Assembly (NCBI RefSeq): GCF_029227915.1
Contig: NC_079887.1
Coordinates: 9,424,001-9,488,000, forward strand
Length of the DNA: 64,000 nucleotides
Origin: Hydractinia symbiolongicarpus
Taxonomy: Eukaryota > Cnidaria > Hydrozoa > Anthoathecata > Hydractiniidae
Direction: 5' to 3'
Shown here: one piece after another, positions 12,918 to 46,700 of the stretch
Layout of the letters: each line of letters begins with the position of its first letter
How positions within the stretch are numbered: position 1 is the first letter of the stretch
Made by a program: the position numbers and the translations under genes
Notes under the pieces: generated by a model
Seen by the model: the letters and a program-made list of their open reading frames with translations, nothing else
Told to the model about the DNA's origin: nothing
Databases searched by the model: none

Positions 12918-13627
12918 TTAGTTTGGATTTAAGATCCTTTTTATCAAGTGCCTTGGGGTTTCTGTGACTGGTGCAACAACATTTGAATCAACTTGCATTT
13001 CTGTTGATATCTTATCTACTTCTTTTTGCACAACCTCTTTTGTTAACCGTAACTTTTCATGAAGTAACTTAACTTGCACAGCATCAGTACGCCATTCATC
13101 ATAAGAATACTGAATTTTGTTAATTTCTGTGTCAACTTTTAAGCAAAGCATAGCTTCCAGCTCATCTGGAATATCTTTACTCACTTCAGAATGAAGAAGA
13201 TAATCTTTCCAGTTTTGTAATTCATTTTGTACCAAAACAATTTGACTTGTAGAAGTTGACTGATCCCCCCCTTTTTCTATTTTTTCAGTCTGTTGCCTTA
13301 GTTCGTCTAAGGTAAGACGTTTATCTCTAAGATTTTGCTTTGCCTTTTTCTTTAAGGTCACATTTGGGTTTTTAGTGTCTTTATTGTTTTTTGGTGCAAT
13401 TTGTACATTGTCAGTTACTTTGGTATCATTGCATTCAGTGGTTTTAATAACTTTATCAACAACAGTTGCAGTTTTTTCAGGGTTAACATTGGAAATATTT
13501 ACTTTTACATCATTTTCTTTTCCTTTCTCGATAGATGTCTTAACTGAACCAAGAAGTGCTGGACGACGTCCACCAATAAAGCTCAGTCTTATTCTTTTTT
13601 TCCTTTTCCGTTCAGGCATAATTACAT
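12918..13627 (-). CDS. Unnamed 233-residue basic/helical protein (terminal exon)
   Basis: The frame starts at ATG 13619 (MPERKRKKRIRLSFIGGRRP) and ends at TAA 12918-12920. An acceptor (TTATTTTAG) lies just upstream at 13628, so there is a 5' exon, coding or not. The open frame continues upstream to 13796 but passes through that acceptor, so the longer version is unlikely. The N-terminus is very basic with RRP and RLS sites. The middle is Lys/Asn/Thr-rich and the last 100 residues look helical (NELQNWKDYLLHSE, KLLHEKLRLTKEVVQKEVDK). There is faint, unproven likeness to the kinetochore subunit Dsn1/Mis13, which also has a basic Ser-containing N-terminal motif and a W-x3-LLxH stretch. I do not name it. 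A nearby poly(A) signal supports a real gene. Confidence 0.7.
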
Positions 13628-14271
13628 CTAAAATAAACAGATAGCTGATTGGATAATAACTACAAACACAAAATAAAGCAGACATAAACTTTTTTTTTAA
13701 AAAAAATGCTTTTAACCAACCAGTGGTAATAAATGAAAAATTCTTGAAAAACCTTATATTAAACAAAGTTATAATGGTTCTAGGTACGCTGGACATACTT
13801 TATGCAGTTAGAGCACATGCAGTTGAAGCGCAATAACTTAAAGACCCTTTCAAATCATCTGCACATAACTCATATAAGTAATATTATTGTATCAATTTAT
13901 TAAATTTTTGGTTATTTTTTTTATCATTAAAAATTATAAATTCAATGTACTGTATTGCATATCCTTCTTAAAAAATACATAAAAAAGTTTGTTTACTCAT
14001 ACAAAGTTTATGTACTAAATTGTGCTATATCGCTATAGTTATATACAACTTTCGTTATAAAAAGTAGGTTTATATTATTTGCACTATTACACTAGTTAAT
14101 AAGACCCATGAATAATAACACAGCTCTATCTTTTGAATTTGATGTCAGAAATAACCTGTTGATGCCCAAAGATTTTTTCACATATTTTTAGCTGTTACCT
14201 GTATTGTGTGGAGCTTGAAACACTGATGAAAATAATGTATGTATATAGGATTGTGCAGTTTTGATCAGTGG
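13628..14271. other. Upstream or intronic DNA of the 233-residue gene
   Basis: AT-rich, no motif recognised. It should contain an upstream exon or promoter of the minus-strand gene, but I could not place one. It ends at the TTAA target site of the Kolobok-like element. Confidence 0.35.
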
Positions 14272-14275
14272 TTAA

Positions 14276-15542
14276 AGGGGAACTCCAGTAAAAATCAATT
14301 TTTTCTTTTTTCGTTTTATACGTACTCAGAAAAGCATAAGAAATTAAAAAAAACTTACTTCTCTTGTTTTTCTTAAAATTATTGCACTAGCCTTCGCATA
14401 TTCAATTTTTTTCTCATAAAAAAACAGACAGGTACAGTTTCATTATTTGTACTTGTATCCACAGAACACAACCAAATAACAATTTGTACATTCTTATATT
14501 AAATTAAAACACATTATACCAATTTCCAATACAAACACAGTCAAAAAAGTTTTCTAGTTACACATGTATCTTTCGTAGCACTCAAGTTTCTAGTCTGTCT
14601 TTCAAAAAATAAGCTTTTTTGATGGAAGGACCTGCCAGGGGGAAAATGTGCCCATTTTCTTCAATCTTTGCTACTGTTTAAGGCTGCATGTAATGCTTAT
14701 AATGCAGTTTCTGAAACAGCTTTGTTAAAACAATCACTTATAAATCAGTAGCGTCTGCAACGCATTTATGACCTACCATAATCATAAGAATGATTCTTAT
14801 TAATACAATATTAATACCCCGGTTTTACCAACTTATCACGACACAAATACTTATTCGATCTTTCGATCACGGAGAAAGTTTCAACGTTACATAAAATTTG
14901 TTTGCATTTGTGCGTAAAAAAGCACATGCGGAGAAATGATATTACTAAACTGTGAAATAAAAAAAAATTGGCTTGTAAAGTAAGAAAGATATTCTACTAA
15001 AGCAAATGATAAAGCTTTTTGACGAAAAGAATGTAAAAAGAAGCGATTAAATATATTTTTTATTTCTTTAAAAAGAAAATATTTGTCAGTAAAAAAAAAT
15101 TTTGTCAGTAAAAGACACCTCGTCACTTTGCATTATTATTAGTTTCTCCCTTGTGAGACACAGGAGGTTCAAAGTCGTGTGGCTGTAGCTTTCTAAAGTG
15201 TTTTCCATGAAAAGAATTATCCGATTCTAAGTTTTCTGAGTTATAATCTTTGTCATTATTACAAGACGTCTTATCAACGAACAATGTAAACAGTAAGTAG
15301 AACTTTTAGAAGGTGCGCTGCTGAGCCTCCAGACTTTCTGCACGATGTGACGTATGCTTATCTATTTGGACCTAGTTCTCTCGACTTTACGCGACCTTGC
15401 AAATTTATTTGAAATTGAAGATGTTTACAGACTTGATAAATAAGACTTTTAACGATTGTAAAAGGTTTATTTTGACATATTTATGTATTGGTTAATCAAA
15501 ATAAAATTTTTTCAAATATTTTTTTATTACTGGAGTGCCCCT
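14276..15542. mobile_element. Kolobok-like DNA transposon flanked by TTAA
   Basis: The left end reads AGGGGAACTCCAGTAAAAA; the right end in reverse reads AGGGGCACTCCAGTAATAAA. TTAA stands immediately outside both ends (14272-14275 and 15543-15546). TTAA duplication with AGGGG-type ends is the pattern of the Kolobok superfamily; piggyBac also uses TTAA but normally begins CCY. At 1,267 bp it is a non-autonomous or internally deleted copy. A short protein remnant lies inside on the minus strand at 15123-15290. Confidence 0.72.
15123..15290 (-). pseudogene. Short coding remnant with FEPP motif inside the Kolobok-like element
   Basis: Minus-strand frame of about 55 codons with protein-like composition, containing HFRKLQPHDFEPPVSHKGE and ending at TGA 15123-15125. 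There is no start codon in the frame. The L-x-P-x-x-FEP pattern recalls a short motif I have seen in cnidarian and fish transposon-associated or P2X7-like proteins. That link is from memory and not secure. It is probably a leftover of a transposase-linked gene captured by the element. Confidence 0.35.
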
Positions 15543-15821
15543 TTAAAGAGATATAAAATTGCCTAAAAATGTTTTTGAGAAAAACAGATCTTGGTGTTTG
15601 AGGGTTTTTTGATGACATCATTAACCGGTTTGTTCAGAAACAGTTAGGTTGATCCAGCATTAGAAAATTGGTCCCATTAGGGTACCAAGAACTCCGTAAG
15701 TACCCACGCAGGATATGACTACAGTTATTTCCAACTGTTTCCAAGTTACTTAGCCAAAAACGTAAAAGAGCAATGCAATGGCTTCGCTATTTTTATTTGG
15801 TAAAGTTCTTTAACTCCTTTT

Positions 15822-16128
15822 CAGGCCTGGAAATTGATTTGAAGCTGACGGAACAATCACAACGTTTTTTCGTTTCCATGAAGTACACTTTGCGGAAACA
15901 ATATGGTAACGACGGTAACAATTAGCTTTAAACTGATAAATAAGTCGACCACCATTTTATAATAAAGTTAGTGACAAGACCTATACTCCATAGTGCAATA
16001 ACACTGTATGTAAAATTATTATAATTTGAAATATTGTCCAAGGAAAACGATTTATGGTTACTGTCTTCATTGATTCACGGAAACGTCGCAGAAACAAAAC
16101 AATCGTTTCCGTCAAATTTCCAGGCCTG
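15822..16128. mobile_element. Small MITE, CAGGCCTGGAAATT ends
   Basis: Begins CAGGCCTGGAAATT and ends with AATTTCCAGGCCTG, giving a perfect outer inverted repeat of 14 bp, with a looser second block around CTGACGGAA/TTTCCGTCA. Length is 307 bp with no coding capacity. The flanks are T-rich (CTCCTTTT and CTTTTTTG), so an 8-bp target duplication cannot be read cleanly. The CAG start suggests a hAT-derived MITE. Confidence 0.6.
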
Positions 16129-16234
16129 CTTTTTTGAAAATAAAAAGTTTTGCGAAGAAGATTATGCCTCTATTTGGTGATTCGGTTTGACGTCATAACA
16201 ATTTTTTTGGAGGTGAAGTTTTTGTATTTTAGTT

Positions 16235-19200
16235 GAAGAATAAGCCGAGCTGGGACGCATTTTAGAGTTTGAAGAACAATGCTATGAAGTTTGAGCAAAG
16301 ATTTTTTGGAGCAAAAAGGGTGAAGGGTCTCCTTAAGAGACAAGAGAGGAGTTGAACGTCCTCCACCATACCTTAGTTTAAAGGGGCGATTGTGGAAGTC
16401 CCATGAAATGCCACATAGTGATGGTGTCACTTTATAAAACACCCAGTCCGGTCTGTGAACGGTTGGGGCTAGGAAGGGCATCCAGCTGTAAAACAATGCT
16501 AAAACTCTTTATTAATGGCCGTAAGAATAGTTGATCAGACAAACTGCGTAAACGGGGCTGGAACTCTAAGGAGTGAAGGTGTCGCGCACGGTAGGACAGA
16601 TGTCAGATGTGAGCATCGTCAGACCGTTACCCAGCTATCACATCACAAGGTAGATAACACTAGGTTGAGGATGGCTAGTGTAAATGTTGGTACTCTGAGA
16701 GGTAGAGCAGGTGAAGTAGTTGAAATGTTAGAACGTAGATCTGTTGATATGTGTTGTGTTCAGGAAGTTAGGTGGAGAGGAGCTTCAGTGAGATTTGTGG
16801 AAGGTAGGAGGGCAAGGTATAAGCTTTTTTTTGGATTGGTAATAGTGATGGATATGGAGGAGTTGGCATATTCGTTGCAGAGAAGTGGGTAGAAAAAGTA
16901 ATAGATGTTATGCGTGTTAATAGTCGTATTATAGTGATAAGGTTTTTGATAGGTAATAGGATTGTCACTTTTCTGTCAGTTTATGCTCCACAGTGTGGAC
17001 TCAGTGAGGAAGATAAAGATAAGTTTTATGATGAGTTAATAGCAGTCACATCAAAGTTTGGAGACACTGAACTTGTCATGGTGGGCGGCGACTTTAATGG
17101 TCATGTTGGGAAGTCATCTGAAGGTTATAGAGGTGTGCATGGAGGCTATGGATTTGGGAGCAGAAATAAGGAAGGGGAGAGATTGCTTGAGTTTGGAATG
17201 GCAACGGACATGGTGGTTTGCAACACATCATTCAGTAAGAGACAGAGTAGGCTGATAACATATGAGTCAGGTGGTTGTAAGACACAGATAGATTACTTCC
17301 TGGTTAGAAAGTCAGACAAGAAAGTGGTGAAGGACGTGAAAGTTATATCGGGGGAAGAGTGTGTTTCCCAGCATAGGTTGCTGGTTTGTGATATTATCTT
17401 GAAGAGTGTTAAAAAAGCCAAGGGAAAGTACAGGCCCTGTTGAAAAGTCTGGAAGCTGAAGGAAGAGATTGTAGCAAGACAATTTAGTGCAAAAGTTCAG
17501 CAGTTAGCCTACAATAGTCAATGTGATAGTGACAATGTTGAAAGTACTTGGACTACTTTGAAGAATTGTCTTCTAGAAGCTTCTGATGATACCTGTGGGT
17601 GGACGAAAGGACCAGTTAGACATAGACAGACCTGGTGGTGGAATAATGAGGTTGACCAGTGTATAAAGGAAAAGAGGAAACTTTGGAAAGAGTGGAAGTC
17701 AGGTGGTAGTAAAAATATTTACTTAGAAGCTAAGCGTCGCGCTCGTACAGCAGTGTATAAGGCAAAATCAGAAGCAGAGAGAAACAGATTTGCAGATGTG
17801 TTAAGAAGGGAAGACCAGCGCAATGAGGTATTCAAGATAGCAAAGCAAATGAAGAAGACTAATCAAGATATTGTAGGTGAGAAGTGTATACGTAATGATG
17901 AAGGTGTTTTGGCTAGCACAGAGGAGGAGAAAAGGGTAGCTTGGAAGAATCATTATCAAAGGTTGCTTAACACTGAGTTTGATTGGGACGACGAAAATTT
18001 GTCTGATGATGATGTCGTAGAAGGGCCAGCTATGCAGATCAAAACAGAATGGGTAGTGGAGGCTATTAGGAAATTGAAGATTGGCAAGGCTGCAGGAGTA
18101 TCAGGTATTGTTGCAGAGATGGTAAAAGCATCTGGATATATTGGAGTTGAGCTTATTACAAGTCTTGCTAACCAGATTATAAAGGATGGTGCTATTCCGA
18201 GTGAGTGGCAGTCGAGTGTAATAGTGAATTGTTTCAAGGGCAAGGGTGATGCATTAGAAAGGGGTAACTATAGAGGTTTGAAGTTGGTTGATCAAGTAAT
18301 GAAAGTTATTGAAAGAGTGATTGATAAGTTACTTGAGAAAGAATTGATATAGATAAGATGCAATTTGGTTTTGTTCCAGGGCGTGGCACTACATATGCAA
18401 TATTTTTACTCAGACAGCTTCAGGAAAAGTATTTAGGAAAGAGAAAGAATCTCTATTTTGCCTTTGTAGATTTAGAGAAAGCTTTTGATAGAGTGCCACG
18501 TAAAGTTATTTGGTGGGCTATGAGAAAATTAGGTGTGGATGAGTGGCTAGTTACGATGGTACAGTCTATGTACAGCAATGCTAGAAGTCGTGTCAGGATT
18601 AACGATTCACTTAGTGATGAATTTAGTGTAAATGTTGGTGTACATCAGGGTTCTGTACTTAGTCCTTTGTTGTTTATTCTAGTCTTAGAAGCGCTGTCGA
18701 TGGAGTTCAGAACAGGTTGTCCATGGGAGTTACTGTATGCAGATGATTTGGTTCTCATAGCAGAGTCGATGGAGGAATTAGTTGAAAAGTTTGAGAAGTG
18801 GAAGAAAGGACTAGAAGAGAAAGGGCTGAAGGCAAACACAGCAAAGTCTAAAGTCATGATAAGTAGCATTGCAGCCAAGTGTGACCTTGTAGTTGGAAAG
18901 TGGCCTTGTAGAGTTTGCAGGAAAGGGGTTGGTAGTAACTCAATTTTTTGTCAGACTTGCAAGCATTGGGTACATAAGAAGTGCAGTAGTATTAGTGGAA
19001 GGTTAAGAGCTGACATACAGTTTGTATGCAAGCGTTGCAAAAGTGAGATTATAGAGAATGAAGTATTTCCAGCTTTAATGATGTATATACAACAGTGGCT
19101 CGTTAGAGATAGTTAAGAACTTCTGTTACTTAGGTGATATGTTGGGCAGTGAAGGGGGTGTTGGAAGAAGTGTTACTTGCAGGATAGGTTCTGCTTGGAA

Positions 19201-19715
19201 AAAGTTTAGAGAGTTACTTCCTTTATTGACTAGCAGAGTCCTGTCAATTGAGGTAAAAGGTAGGTTGTATGAGGCCTGTGTAAGAAGTGTTATGTTGTAC
19301 GGTAGTGAGACATGGGCAGTGAAGCAGGAAGATCTTGACCGTTTAGAAAGGAATGATATGAGAATGGTTAGGTGGATGTGTAATGCCAGTCTGAGAGACA
19401 AAAAGAGTTCAGATGAGCTAAGAAGCAGGCTAAGTCTCCGTAGAATTAAAGATGTTATCCAGATAAGAAGATTAAATTGGCTGGGGCACTTGGAAAGAAT
19501 GGAGGAGGATAATTGGGTAAGAAAGTGTAGAGACTTGATAGTTCCTGGGGCAAAGCCCAGAGGCAGACCGAGAAAGACTTGGCAGGAGGTTATAAGGACA
19601 GACTTGTCACTATTAGGGAATGGGCCTAATTCTACAGGTTTTTCACATCAGCAGTTCTTTGCTGTCAATAATGTGTTAATCTTTATGGTATTACAGAGAT
19701 TTTTCACAGTGTAAC
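16235..19715 (+). mobile_element. Decayed non-LTR retrotransposon, RTE/BovB-like
   Basis: About 3.5 kb carrying, in order, an AP-type endonuclease, a reverse transcriptase, a cysteine-rich finger and a C-terminal GRPRKTW region. The 5' leader includes GGGCATCCAGCTGTAAAA (from about 16477), a phrase familiar from RTE/BovB-type elements. The ends are approximate, because no target duplication or tail could be read. It lies between the Kolobok-like element and WDR81. Clade assignment within the RTE-like group is uncertain. Confidence 0.75.
16515..19714 (+). pseudogene. Endonuclease/reverse transcriptase polyprotein, broken by frameshifts and a stop
   Basis: Segments 16515-16892, 16910-17443, 17558-18352, 18358-19116 and 19139-19714 lie in three frames. 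Endonuclease motifs: CVQEVRW (about 16760), GGDFNGHVG (about 17085), KTQIDYF and QHRLLVCD (about 17370). RT motifs: YRGLKL, FAFVDLEKAFDRV (about 18460), VHQGSVLSPLLF (about 18640) and YADD (about 18736). A finger then follows at about 18900-19050 with CRVC, FCQTCKHWVHKKC and CKRC, and finally a C-terminal WLGHLERM and GRPRKTW region. A TGA interrupts at 17441, and shifts occur near 16895, 18352 and 19110. The catalytic Asp residues survive, but the copy cannot make one protein. Confidence 0.85.
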
Positions 19716-20699
19716 AAAATAAGATGGCATCCATCAAAATTAACTCTGCTGTCTTGCCATTCTGATTTTTGTATTCCTATATAAATTAGAGCATAAAAAT
19801 TGGAATTGACCTAAATTTTACGATGTCTTTCTTCTCGTCATGATGTACGCGCACGCAGTTTTTGTAAACATACGCATTCAACGCAACTCGACTTTATCTT
19901 AGCTATTATAGCGCTATAGCTCTCCAAAGCTAGCTACTTTTTCAGCAATTTCCACGTAATCAACATATCAAACATAACATCAGAATAATAAAATAAGCTA
20001 TGGAGTGAAATTAAAACTACAGTGTAAGCCTTTGACAGCTAACTAGCCAGCTAGAACTCAAAAAAAACTTATCAAAAAGTATAAACAATTTAAACTTTTG
20101 GCGCCATTTTGCCAAACAGTCAACAGATTTCGTGATAATAAAAGTAGTTCCGTGTAACAGGAATATGTTATTTCGAAAAGCCGGTACTTGATATATACTG
20201 CCATAACAACTACTAATTTTGATTTGGGTGCAATGCAACCAAACACAACACTTTTGATTTTAATAAAGAACAAGAAATTTCAAGCATGAGATAAAATCTG
20301 CAATGCAGATACAGCATGTTAGAGCCTTTATAAATGATTTTGTGTATTGTTTTGATTTTGCTTTAAAAACATTGTTCATACACACGCATTCTAGTGAGAC
20401 AAAAATATAAACGACTACTGTAATCTATTATAAATGCTGCATGGATTTTTAATGTTCTTCTATTTCTGCCATCACAGATGTCATGCTTTTGTTAACATTA
20501 GCATGTCATATTACTTTTAAAAAAGACAGGAAATATTTCATAATTTATTGCAATTAACTCAATTCTTGGCTTAATAAAGCTTTAGGAGAACTAAGAACTG
20601 ATTTTAGTAAAATGCAATCTTAATATAATATTTTTCGTTTCATCCCTTATAACTCTATTTGGCAACCTATTAGTTCATAGCCTTGTTTCATCTTTATCA
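19716..20699. other. Spacer between retrotransposon and DNA element
   Basis: AT-rich DNA with no recognised gene. A run of GCTATAGCGCTATAGCT-like short palindromes lies near 19900. It could hold upstream regulatory sequence of WDR81, but nothing specific is readable. Confidence 0.3.
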
Positions 20700-20705
20700 C
20701 AAAGT

Positions 20706-21669
20706 CAGTCTTTTTTCAGAAAAGGCGTGCAATCGCACGCGCACGCCTAAATCGTTTCAGGCTTGTGATTAATTGCACACCTGAAAAATAAATATTGAGT
20801 TTTCAAAATCAACCTTTAAAATCCATTTTGTAGCGTGTGATGGCATCCCTTGAAAGAATTTTTGGAGACTCGTCACACAAAACGTTTGATAGATTTCCGT
20901 CATGGTCAGACACTTTTAGATCTCAGAAATTATTGAATAGTCCTGGACCTTTTAAATCCACGAGCAAGCCTATTCATAGCCAACCTGACAATCCTAGCTA
21001 ATTCACTGACTCCTGACTTAGGCAAAACAACTACATAGACAAATCTCTTTTGCCTGGCCTCTTCGTCTTTGGTAACCAGGTCTTACACAAGAAATCCAGC
21101 CATGCGGTTCTTAACTAATGCGGAGGTGAATGCCGACGGAGCACGGATGAAGCAAGTCTGCAAAACTGCACTTACAGGCGGAATAGACATTTTATCATGG
21201 ATTTAATTGTAGATAATTTCTTTAGGTCCGAATTTAATGGATTTTTTCTTTATGCCTGTAAAAACGAAACCCACGTGCGGTGTAAATTTTTTTTGAAGTT
21301 TTAAGCCACGTGGATAAAAATTTTTTTAACTTGAAAACAAAGCATATTTTTGCCTTGCTTGTGATGACCTGAAAAGTGAACAATAAATATAAAAATGACA
21401 GTACACTCATGGATACTATTTCGGACATGTAGAAAAGGAAAGATTGAGAGAGTTGCTATACCAGTAGACGCTCGATCATCGTGTTTGGGGTTCACGATTT
21501 AAAACGTCCCCCACTTTTCTACCGCAAAATGAATGCGCAACAAAAAATAACCTCGGAGCCCGTGTTGTATGCGTAACATTCTTTGCACGTGCGCTTTACA
21601 TCGCACGCGTTACTTGATTTACACGTGCGAATCATCGCACACCTACTCAAATATTCCTGAAAAAGACTG
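20706..21669. mobile_element. CAGTC-ended DNA transposon, full copy with 6-bp target duplication
   Basis: The left end is CAGTCTTTTTTCAG; the right end in reverse is CAGTCTTTTTCAGG. CAAAGT flanks both sides (20700-20705 and 21670-21675). Subterminal CGCACGCG-type repeats occur at both ends (GCAATCGCACGCGCACGCC on the left, GTGCGAATCATCGCAC on the right). No coding frame is recognised, so it is non-autonomous. The interior is about 80-90% similar by eye to 27804-28675, and its first 330 bp to 61047-61375. Confidence 0.72.
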
Positions 21670-21938
21670 CAAAGTAGACATGTTTTTTACATTCTAACGC
21701 AGAAAATGTGTATATTTATTGATGTTTTAATAGTATTTTGATCTGATTTAGTAAAATTATGCCTGACTGTTTGTTTAGCATTAAAAATGATGTGCCAGAG
21801 ATTTGAATATTTGGGTACATTTTGGTGCGTAGAAAGTACATTTGATAACTGATAGCTGCAACTAGGCTCTTTTGTTTTTAGTCTAATACATAGTGTATTT
21901 AAATACCTAGCTATGGAATTGTTACAATTTGACTAAAA

Positions 21939-43749
<21,811 letters not shown>

Positions 43750-46700
43750 TGTAGAAACCAGTTGAGTGTGATTTTAGTGAGCTTTAGCTGATACAAAGTT
43801 AAGGTTGGTTTCCACTAACATAAAAATTTTTGAGCAACTATTTTACAGCTTTCGCACAACATTACGACTTTATTGGAAACGCATGTCGTACAACAAAGCG
43901 ACAAGAGATACTGTGTTACCAATATTGTAGAGATTATCTATTTTCTATCTTTCTAACAGTTTTTAACAACTGCAGCACAACAATTTCAATGGAAACCGAT
44001 CTTCAATCTGTGATTCATTGGTGCTATATTATAACTTGTAGAATTTCTACAGTTTTATTCGTAAAAATGATGTGTATCAAAACACACGTTATTCTGAAAC
44101 ATCATAAACGAGACCTTGATCGTGCGAAGTGTTTCTTAAGTACTGGCTCTTTTAACGGAAACAATAATACGCATTTTATTTAGATTTGTACAAGTAAGTA
44201 ACTTTTTTTTTTTTTATTCGGGGCGATTTTATGTCCATACTTTTGTATTCCTGGATTAAAACGAGTTTTCGTCATCTTTTTCTGTGCAACCAAAATATTC
44301 TGACCCGTGAAGGTTGTATTGGAGCAAAAGAACAGATTAGGTTTTCAATAACTAAAGAAAAAAAAAAATGATTAATTACTAACAAAAGAATAATTAGTAA
44401 CAAAATAATTAGTAACAAAATATAATTATAGTTGTGTTCTTGGGTGGAGATTGATTGAAGACTTTTGCGCGGATAATTTCTTAGAGTCGACATCCAGTTT
44501 AAAGCATATTTTACTTACAGCACCACTTTGTATTGCATCTGTTACATGCAACATTTGATACTTAAATGTCTCTTACACTCAGCTTGTCCCTTCACCAAAC
44601 TTAACGTCTCGTTGGATCACGTACACCAAAATAGTTGTGTTAGCAGAGTTGTCATGTATATTATATATGTCTGATGAATACTATTCCTAGCTTTCGTGCT
44701 GAATACAATAAAACGATCTGGAAACTAAATGATATTCGTGTTATTATTTTTTTGTTTATTTTTCTATTTTCTCACGTGAAAATCGTAGTAGTTGTCAAAT
44801 ATATAGATTAATTTTCATTTGACTTCATTTATTTTTAAACTGGAGAAAGTTCTGTAAGTATTTCTACGATTTCTTTTTTCGTTTTTAATCTTCTTTCCAG
44901 TTCTTTTGTTTTGTTTTACATCGGTCGAAACGACTAAATCTTAATAAAATATAAACTTTAGAAGCACTGAAAACGATTTTAATTTTTCTTCCGCTATGGT
45001 AAAGAGGTTTCAACCGAGAATTTAACGGCCTCCACACGATAAAAAGAAGCCGAGTGGATCGATTGCAAAAAATAAAAAAAGTTGACGTTTTTTTTAATTG
45101 CAGATGAGAAAATGTTTTGCTCCTTCCTTAAAGTTGTTAAAATTCATCTATCCTTGCTTCATAAAAGTATTTTTTAAATTCAGCTTGAAAACGAGGGTTT
45201 TAAAAAATGTGCAATAAAGTAGTTTTTATTTAGAAGCGCACCATTTGATGAATATTATTTTATATATATTCTTTTTGAAAAACCTATTTTTATACACATG
45301 TACATAGATAGCTTAGATTAAAGAACTGATTTGTACGTAGAAATAAAGAAATACGAAATAAATTTATAACTTATACATTTGGATTGTGTTGACTAATTCC
45401 ATGAAAAATTAGCGGTATTAAAATGTTGCGAAAAATGCATGTGAAACAAGCGATAAGCAAAGTCAGGCTAGAGCAATGAGTGGTTGAAGGAACCTCACGA
45501 AAACATCTTAAATGTCGTTTTTCTCATTCTTAAATCAACATAACGATTTTTGCAATACAGATTTTTTTTATAAAACCGCGAAATTAAAATGCCACGAATT
45601 TCTCATATTTCCTCTAATCGCGAAATTAAAATAATCGCAAAATTTTTGTCGCGAAATGTTCTTCCAATAAACTACTAGTTTGGCTCTCATTGCGGCTGCA
45701 ATGACTTTATTAGCTACAATAGGTTCAGAGAAATCGATGTTTGTTTGTTTGTTTGTTTGTTTGTCTTTTCTCATTTTTTTACTGAAAAAACTAGATAAGC
45801 ATGTACGTTTTCAAAAAGTTGGAAAATATTCAGTTTGGAAATTTTAAATTTTTGAAACATTTCAAAACTAAGAAAGAACATCAGCAATTGTCAAGTTCAG
45901 GTTGCTTGCTGGAGTTTATAGTTTAAAGTTGGAGTTTTTGTAGCTGAAAAAACTATTTAATTTTAGCGTGAAATTTTAATGATTCTCTCTTTTTTCCTGA
46001 AACAACCAACATGAAGTATCTTTCAAGGCAAATTTTTGTAGACGCAATTGTTGCGACTATAATTTTTTGTGAAATAATTAAAAGAAGGCTCACGATAGAA
46101 AAATACACCAGAATAATTTCAGCCTGAACGTGTAAAAAAATAAGAACACTTTAAGATGAAGCCAAATTTCCTGTTTTTATATAAAAAAAAGGTGTCCGTG
46201 ATAAAAAAAAACTTTTCCCAGCGAAAAGGGCTAAAGAGACAAGATTTACTTTAATTGAAAAAATGTAGTGTTTTATTTCTTCTTTTACTGCAATAATAAT
46301 GTAATTAAGTGTTTTTAAAGCCTATCGAGACAATATTGATTAATTCTGGGTAAGCGAGCAATTCTTGTCTTTATACTTTGACGAAACAAACAAATTCATT
46401 TGGAGGCAAAATTGCCCGAGGTGGTGTTTTTTGTGCACCGGTATTATCTCTCCATCGCAGAGTAGTTAATCAAGTTTTCGTATTTAAACCTTTTTACAAT
46501 AAACTTATTGTCTGTCTATGCTGGAGAGTTTTTTTTTAATACAGCGATTGCAATATATTTTTCATGTTTTTTATTTGATCAAAAATTATTTAAGTTGAAC
46601 ACAAAAACTTTGTAAATTAATTATTCATAGCATGTATATCAAAAGTAAAGAAATAAAAAAAATTATCTGTAAAAATCTCTTGAGGCTTTCAACTTATATT

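Noticed and set aside
13620-13796. Longer start for the 233-residue gene (292 codons)
   Set aside because: The extra part crosses a strong acceptor at 13628 and has intron-like composition.
16170-16496. Minus-strand 108-codon frame upstream of the RTE-like element
   Set aside because: It lies antisense to the element's 5' leader and shows no protein family signal.
43806-44183. 117-codon plus-strand frame after WDR81
   Set aside because: It has Cys/Phe-rich composition without a motif and lies within the probable WDR81 3' flank.
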